From NCBI GenBank assembly GCA_017559845.1, contig JAFYQQ010000077.1, positions 1 to 64,000 on the forward strand: a DNA stretch of 64,000 nucleotides, read 5' to 3'. Below, one piece after another: positions 60,645-64,000 of the stretch (positions are counted from its first letter, which is position 1; each line of letters starts with the position of its first letter). Origin of the DNA: Bacteroidaceae bacterium. GTDB lineage: Bacteria; Bacteroidota; Bacteroidia; Bacteroidales; Bacteroidaceae. The notes beneath the pieces are model-generated. The model was not told the DNA's origin, did not search any database, and saw only the letters and a program-made list of their open reading frames with translations. The translations under genes were made by a program, and so were the position numbers.

Positions 60645-62492
60645 TTAAGCGTTAATCAGTTTTCCGAAAGCCTCAACCAGTTCGCTCACCTTGAAGGGCT
60701 GGCCCTTGACTTCATTATACTGGGCAGGACAGAAACCGTCCACCTTCATGCGCAGCCATCCGGCCAGCTGACCCATGTTCTGCTCTGCCACCACCACTTT
60801 GGGGTACTTCTTCAGCACTTCGGCAGTATTGGCGGGCAGCGGATTGATGTAGCGGAAGTGTGCCATAGCCACCTTCTTTCCGGCGGCACGCATCTCGTCC
60901 ATAGCGGCACGCAAGTGGCCGTATGTTCCACCAAAGCCTACGATGAGCAAGTCGGCATCCTCGCTGTCGCCCAGCACTTCCAGGTCGGGCACGGGAATAT
61001 TCTGAATCTTCTGCGCACGCTTGCGGGTCATCAGGTCGTGATTCTCAGGATTGGTACTGATGGCACCGGTCTTGTCATCCTTTTCCAGTCCGCCCAAGAT
61101 GTGGGTAAAGCCCTCGCGGCCAGGCACTGCCCAGTAGCGGGTTCCGTTCTCTGCACGCATATAGGGTGTCCACTCGCCCAGCAGTTCCTGGGGCACATAG
61201 GGAGGATTGATTTCTGGATACTCAGCCAGATTGGGCAGTTTGAATGCTCCCGAACCGTTGGCCACGTATGCATCGGTAAGCAACACCACAGGTGTCATGT
61301 GTTCCAGAGCCACCTTTGAGGCTTCGTATGCGGCATCGAAACAATCCGTGGGGCTGATGGCTGCCATTACAGGCATGGGGCTTTCGCCGTTACGGCCGAA
61401 GAGCGCCTGCAACAAGTCTGTCTGTTCGCTCTTGGTGGGCAATCCGGTTGCCGGTCCGCCACGCTGCACATCAAGTACCACCAAAGGAAGTTCCATAATC
61501 ACAGCCAAATTCATCGCCTCGCTCTTGAGGCAGATACCGGGGCCAGAAGTAGAGGTAACGGCTAATGCTCCGGCAAAGGATGCTCCCACACTGGATGCAC
61601 ATCCTGCAATTTCGTCCTCGCACTGCACGGTAGTAACGCCAAGAGACTTGTGCTTGCTCAGCTCATGCAACACGTCTGTGGCAGGAGTGATGGGATAGCT
61701 GCCCAGGTAGAGCTTCAAGCCTGCCTTCTCGGCGGCGGCGATGAAACCATAAGCAGTGGCTTTGTTACCGGTAATGTCCATATAACGTCCGGGCACCTTA
61801 TTCTTGGTCTCTATGCGATATACGTTTGCCACACTGCTGTGTGTGTTGTGTCCGTAGTCGTATCCGGCCTGGATAACCTTGATATTGGCTTCTGCCACTC
61901 CGGGCTTCTTGGCAAACTTCTCGCGCAGGAAATTGAAAGCGATTTCCAGGTTGCGGTCGAACAACCAGCACACCAGTCCCAGGGCAAACATGTTGCGGCA
62001 CTTAAGCATGCTCTTCACGTCCATTCCGCTGTCCTTCAGACAATCCTTCACCATGGTGGTCAGGGGACAAGCAATCACACGGTCGGGGTCTATGCCCATC
62101 TCGCCCAGATAATCGGGGGTCTCGAAGGCTGCCTTTTCCAAATCCTTGGGACCGAATGAATCGGTGTCAATGATGATGGCCGCGCCGGGCTTGGCATACT
62201 TATACTGTGTCTTGAGCGCGGCGGCATTCATTGCCACCAACACATCACACAAATCACCAGGGGTATAAACCTGACCGGCACCGATGTGGACCTGAAAACC
62301 CGAAACGCCAGTGAGCGAGCCTTGCGGGGCGCGGATGTCTGCCGGATAGTCCGGAAATGTACTGATACTGTTTCCTACGGTTGCAGACACCGTAGAGAAG
62401 ATGTTTCCGGCCAGCTGCATACCGTCACCGGAATCACCAGAAAACCGAACCACAACTTGATCCAGTTCTTTCACTTCTAATGAATCTGCCAT
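60645..62492 (-). CDS. korA: 2-oxoacid:ferredoxin oxidoreductase alpha subunit (gamma-alpha fusion)
   Basis: 615 residues. The gamma domain (about 1-190) begins VVVRFSGDSGDGMQLAGNIF; the alpha domain begins near 225 (KATAYGFIAAAEKAGLKLYLGSYPITP) and contains EDEIAGCASSVGASFAGA, TSTSGPGICLKSEAMNLA and DVQRGGPATGLPTKSEQTDL. A C-terminal domain (VPDLEVLGDSEDADLLIVGFGG) completes the fused form. It pairs with KorB. A consensus promoter lies at 62542-62573. Confidence 0.94.
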   Translation of the reverse strand: MADSLEVKELDQVVVRFSGDSGDGMQLAGNIFSTVSATVGNSISTFPDYPADIRAPQGSLTGVSGFQVHIGAGQVYTPGDLCDVLVAMNAAALKTQYKYAKPGAAIIIDTDSFGPKDLEKAAFETPDYLGEMGIDPDRVIACPLTTMVKDCLKDSGMDVKSMLKCRNMFALGLVCWLFDRNLEIAFNFLREKFAKKPGVAEANIKVIQAGYDYGHNTHSSVANVYRIETKNKVPGRYMDITGNKATAYGFIAAAEKAGLKLYLGSYPITPATDVLHELSKHKSLGVTTVQCEDEIAGCASSVGASFAGALAVTSTSGPGICLKSEAMNLAVIMELPLVVLDVQRGGPATGLPTKSEQTDLLQALFGRNGESPMPVMAAISPTDCFDAAYEASKVALEHMTPVVLLTDAYVANGSGAFKLPNLAEYPEINPPYVPQELLGEWTPYMRAENGTRYWAVPGREGFTHILGGLEKDDKTGAISTNPENHDLMTRKRAQKIQNIPVPDLEVLGDSEDADLLIVGFGGTYGHLRAAMDEMRAAGKKVAMAHFRYINPLPANTAEVLKKYPKVVVAEQNMGQLAGWLRMKVDGFCPAQYNEVKGQPFKVSELVEAFGKLINA

Positions 62493-62541
62493 TGTTTTAT
62501 GTTTAATGTTAAATTATTGCCAATTTTGGATTATTTGTGTA

Positions 62542-62573
62542 CAAAGTTACACTAAACTACGGAATTAAACAAA
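62542..62573 (-). promoter_or_regulatory. Promoter of the korA-korB-ddh operon
   Basis: On the minus strand TTTG (62570-62573), a 20-nt spacer and TAACTTTG (62542-62549) match the consensus. The korA ATG is about 50 nt downstream. Confidence 0.75.
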
Positions 62574-62641
62574 CCAAAATGCTATAAAAAGAGGGAATAT
62601 GATTACACAATATCAAAAATTACCGCAATGAAATCATTGTG

Positions 62642-62713
62642 TACCCCCGCCGGGAATCGAACCCGGATTGGCGGTTTAGGAAACCGTAGTTCTATCCATT
62701 GAACTACAGGGGC
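62642..62713 (-). tRNA. tRNA-Arg (anticodon CCT)
   Basis: The minus strand folds into a full cloverleaf: acceptor GCCCCTG with CGGGGGT, D arm GTTC/GAAC, anticodon arm CGGT-loop-ACCG with loop TTCCTAA (anticodon CCT, reading AGG) and T arm CCGGG-TTCGATT-CCCGG. No CCA is encoded; the discriminator is A. Confidence 0.95.
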
Positions 62714-63154
62714 ATGCCATTTTCGCTGCAAAGGTAGTTATTTTTCTTCATACAACGGCAAAAATTGCACATTGTTTTTGACTCAAAACGAACATAATAC
62801 CGCAATAATATTACCAAAGAACGTGTTTTGTTTTATCAGACACCAATAATAATTTTTAGAACAGCCCATAAACGATGAATTTGAAGAGCCGTCCCGACTC
62901 GGGAAAGGTATTTTTCATTCAAAAAATGGCCTCCCGACTCAGGAAACCATTTTTTCGTCCCAAAAAGGGCCTTCCCGATGTGGGAAAGCGTTTTTCACTT
63001 GCAAAAAATGGCTTCCCGGCTTGGGAAACCATTTTTTTGCTCCAAGATGCCCGTCCCGACTCGGGAGAGGCACATGAAAACCCTCTGCCGGGTGTTGTTT
63101 AGGGATGTAGTGCCAGAAAAACTTTAGCATTCCGACTTTATCCGGCAAATGGCA
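62714..63154. repeat. Gene-free region with 40-bp-period palindrome array D
   Basis: Five near-palindromes of the type TCCCGACTCGGGA begin at 62892, 62932, 62973, 63014 and 63054 (spacings 40, 41, 41, 40). They alternate with AAAAAATGG and CCATTTTTT arms that enlarge units 2 and 4 into longer hairpins. A 75-codon open frame over the array merely reflects the repeats. It resembles the 22-bp arrays in style but has nearly twice the spacing. Confidence 0.88.
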
Positions 63155-63637
63155 TCAGGCGTTTGCGTTTGGAGTGGCAGATGCTTCTTCTTCGGGCTTC
63201 ACTTGGCGGGGAAGTGCCAGGTTGTTCTGGATAATCTGTGCGGGAGAAAGCAGAGGTAAAATCTGCTTGGGCAAGCCGGCCTCCTCGGTGCGTACCGCCA
63301 AAATTCCGCGAGACGCACCAATGGTCACGTCGGCCAGATGCTGTACCAATCCGGCAGGCAGCACCCACTGGTCGCCCTGGAGCTGATACATGGCACTCCA
63401 TCCTTCGCGAGCAAATTCAAAAGTGGTCTGCACGGTAAGAATCAGCTGGGTGATGTCGTTCTTCTTGTATTCGAAATGGGCAGTACAACGCACAACGCGC
63501 TTGTCAGTCTCGCTAGAGAACTGCAACTGGTTGCCAATCTGAATCTCACCCTCGGGCCACTCATTGGCCAATTTCACAAACTGAACCTCGCGCACATCAG
63601 TAAGGCGGAAGTTTATCTGGATCTGTTTCTGTTCCAT
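63155..63637 (-). CDS. Conserved Bacteroidales hypothetical protein, SecB-reminiscent
   Basis: 160 residues, no signal peptide: MEQKQIQINFRLTDVREVQF, EIQIGNQLQFSSETDKRVVR, YKKNDITQLILTVQTTFEF, then LPAGLVQHLADVTIGASRGI and LPLLSPAQIIQNNL. The alternating beta-strands and a C-terminal helix with an RG...LP..L.P pattern loosely recall SecB export chaperones, and the next upstream gene is secDF. That function is only suggested; overall identity to SecB is low by eye. The C-terminal tail is acidic and Ala/Pro-rich. Confidence 0.7.
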   Translation of the reverse strand: MEQKQIQINFRLTDVREVQFVKLANEWPEGEIQIGNQLQFSSETDKRVVRCTAHFEYKKNDITQLILTVQTTFEFAREGWSAMYQLQGDQWVLPAGLVQHLADVTIGASRGILAVRTEEAGLPKQILPLLSPAQIIQNNLALPRQVKPEEEASATPNANA

Positions 63638-63680
63638 TGTTCTATAATATTATATTTTGCGGTTATTTACTAAAAGGAAT

Positions 63681-63718
63681 GTGGGGCACCTTTCGCCTTA
63701 GTGCGAGAGATGCCCCAC
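63681..63718 (-). terminator. Hairpin after secDF
   Basis: GTGGGGCA (63681-63688) pairs with TGCCCCAC (63711-63718). On the minus strand ATTCCTTTTAG follows, so the T tract is weak. It could end secDF transcripts or protect the 3' end. Confidence 0.55.
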
Positions 63719-63747
63719 ACAGGGGTTAATACAAGTATTTGAAAAAA

Positions 63748-64000
63748 TTACTTCTTGTCATCAGCCTCTTCCTTGATGGTCTTACCCATAGTCAGATAAG
63801 CTGTGGGAGCGGCCATGAAGATTGAAGAAAGAGTACCGAATATCACACCCAGAATCATGGCAAACGCGAAACTGCGGATGCTGGCTCCACCAAGGCAGAA
63901 GATAACGGCCAGAACGATGAAGGTTGATACAGAGGTGTTGATGGTACGGTTCAATGTGTTGTTGATAGCACTGTTGAACAAATCCTGACGCTCGCGCTTG
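63748..64000 (-). CDS. secDF: Protein translocase SecDF, C-terminal fragment (runs off the window)
   Basis: The last roughly 83 residues are visible and the frame stays open to the window edge: FNSAINNTLNRTINTSVSTF, then VIFCLGGASIRSFAFAMILG and VIFGTLSSIFMAAPTAYL. This is the conserved SecF-like end with two membrane helices. SecDF uses the proton-motive force to complete protein export through SecYEG. Bacteroidales carry SecD and SecF as one fused chain; the fusion itself cannot be seen here. Confidence 0.9.
   Translation of the reverse strand, partial: KRERQDLFNSAINNTLNRTINTSVSTFIVLAVIFCLGGASIRSFAFAMILGVIFGTLSSIFMAAPTAYLTMGKTIKEEADDKK

Noticed and set aside
62875..63102. 75-codon open frame over array D
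   Set aside because: The peptide merely mirrors the 40-bp palindromic repeat; not a gene.

Overview
The window looks like a chromosomal segment of a Bacteroidales bacterium, probably Prevotellaceae or a close relative. The evidence is the recurring TTTG-N19-21-TAnnTTTG promoter pattern, a type IX secretion-like C-terminal tail on a giant secreted protein, SusC-like outer-membrane barrels, the DUF3822-rsmD pair, KorAB, Ddh and secreted rhamnosidases. I see no integrase, IS transposase, CRISPR array or rRNA. One tRNA-Arg(CCT) is present.

Layout. 0-14 kb: repeat-rich leader, GH78 rhamnosidase, RecD-like helicase, hypothetical-DUF3822-rsmD, a small His/Cys-rich periplasmic protein, a large outer-membrane barrel, aroB and an alkaline phosphatase. 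14-32 kb: a PMT-type glycosyltransferase with a GH106 rhamnosidase and a GT2, a fasciclin lipoprotein, a clan GH-D glycosidase and a 2303-residue LamG/GLUG/discoidin protein. 32-42 kb: envelope glycan genes. These are a minus-strand operon (GDPD-like, LTA-synthase-like, GtrA, GtrB), then GT2, Kdo-kinase-like and GlfT-like genes convergent with glf, which suggests a galactofuranose-containing surface glycan, and a clan GH-A hydrolase. 42-57.6 kb: an AT-richer accessory defence island. It holds DUF4160/DUF2442, a DUF4268 nuclease-like gene, decayed fragments with a STAS-like DUF4325 pseudogene, a SNF2/PLD helicase, DUF4391, an AbiGi-like gene, type III Mod, an MNT/HepT toxin-antitoxin pair, type III Res and a zinc-finger protein. 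57.7-64 kb: core genes (korA-korB-ddh-GT2, tRNA-Arg, a SecB-reminiscent hypothetical and the end of secDF).

Three non-coding signals stand out. (1) Six intergenic arrays of about four near-palindromes have an almost invariant 22-bp spacing. Each array has its own palindrome, and four of them are stacked at 44.90-45.54 kb just ahead of the defence operon. (2) Directly after them lies a roughly 350-nt region with a strong promoter, long nested hairpins and an intrinsic terminator, which looks like an undescribed structured RNA or an attenuating leader. (3) Modular interspersed repeats are scattered through intergenic DNA, and two are inserted in frame inside defence genes (mod and probably the SNF2 helicase), much like palindromic elements that invade coding sequence in other bacteria.
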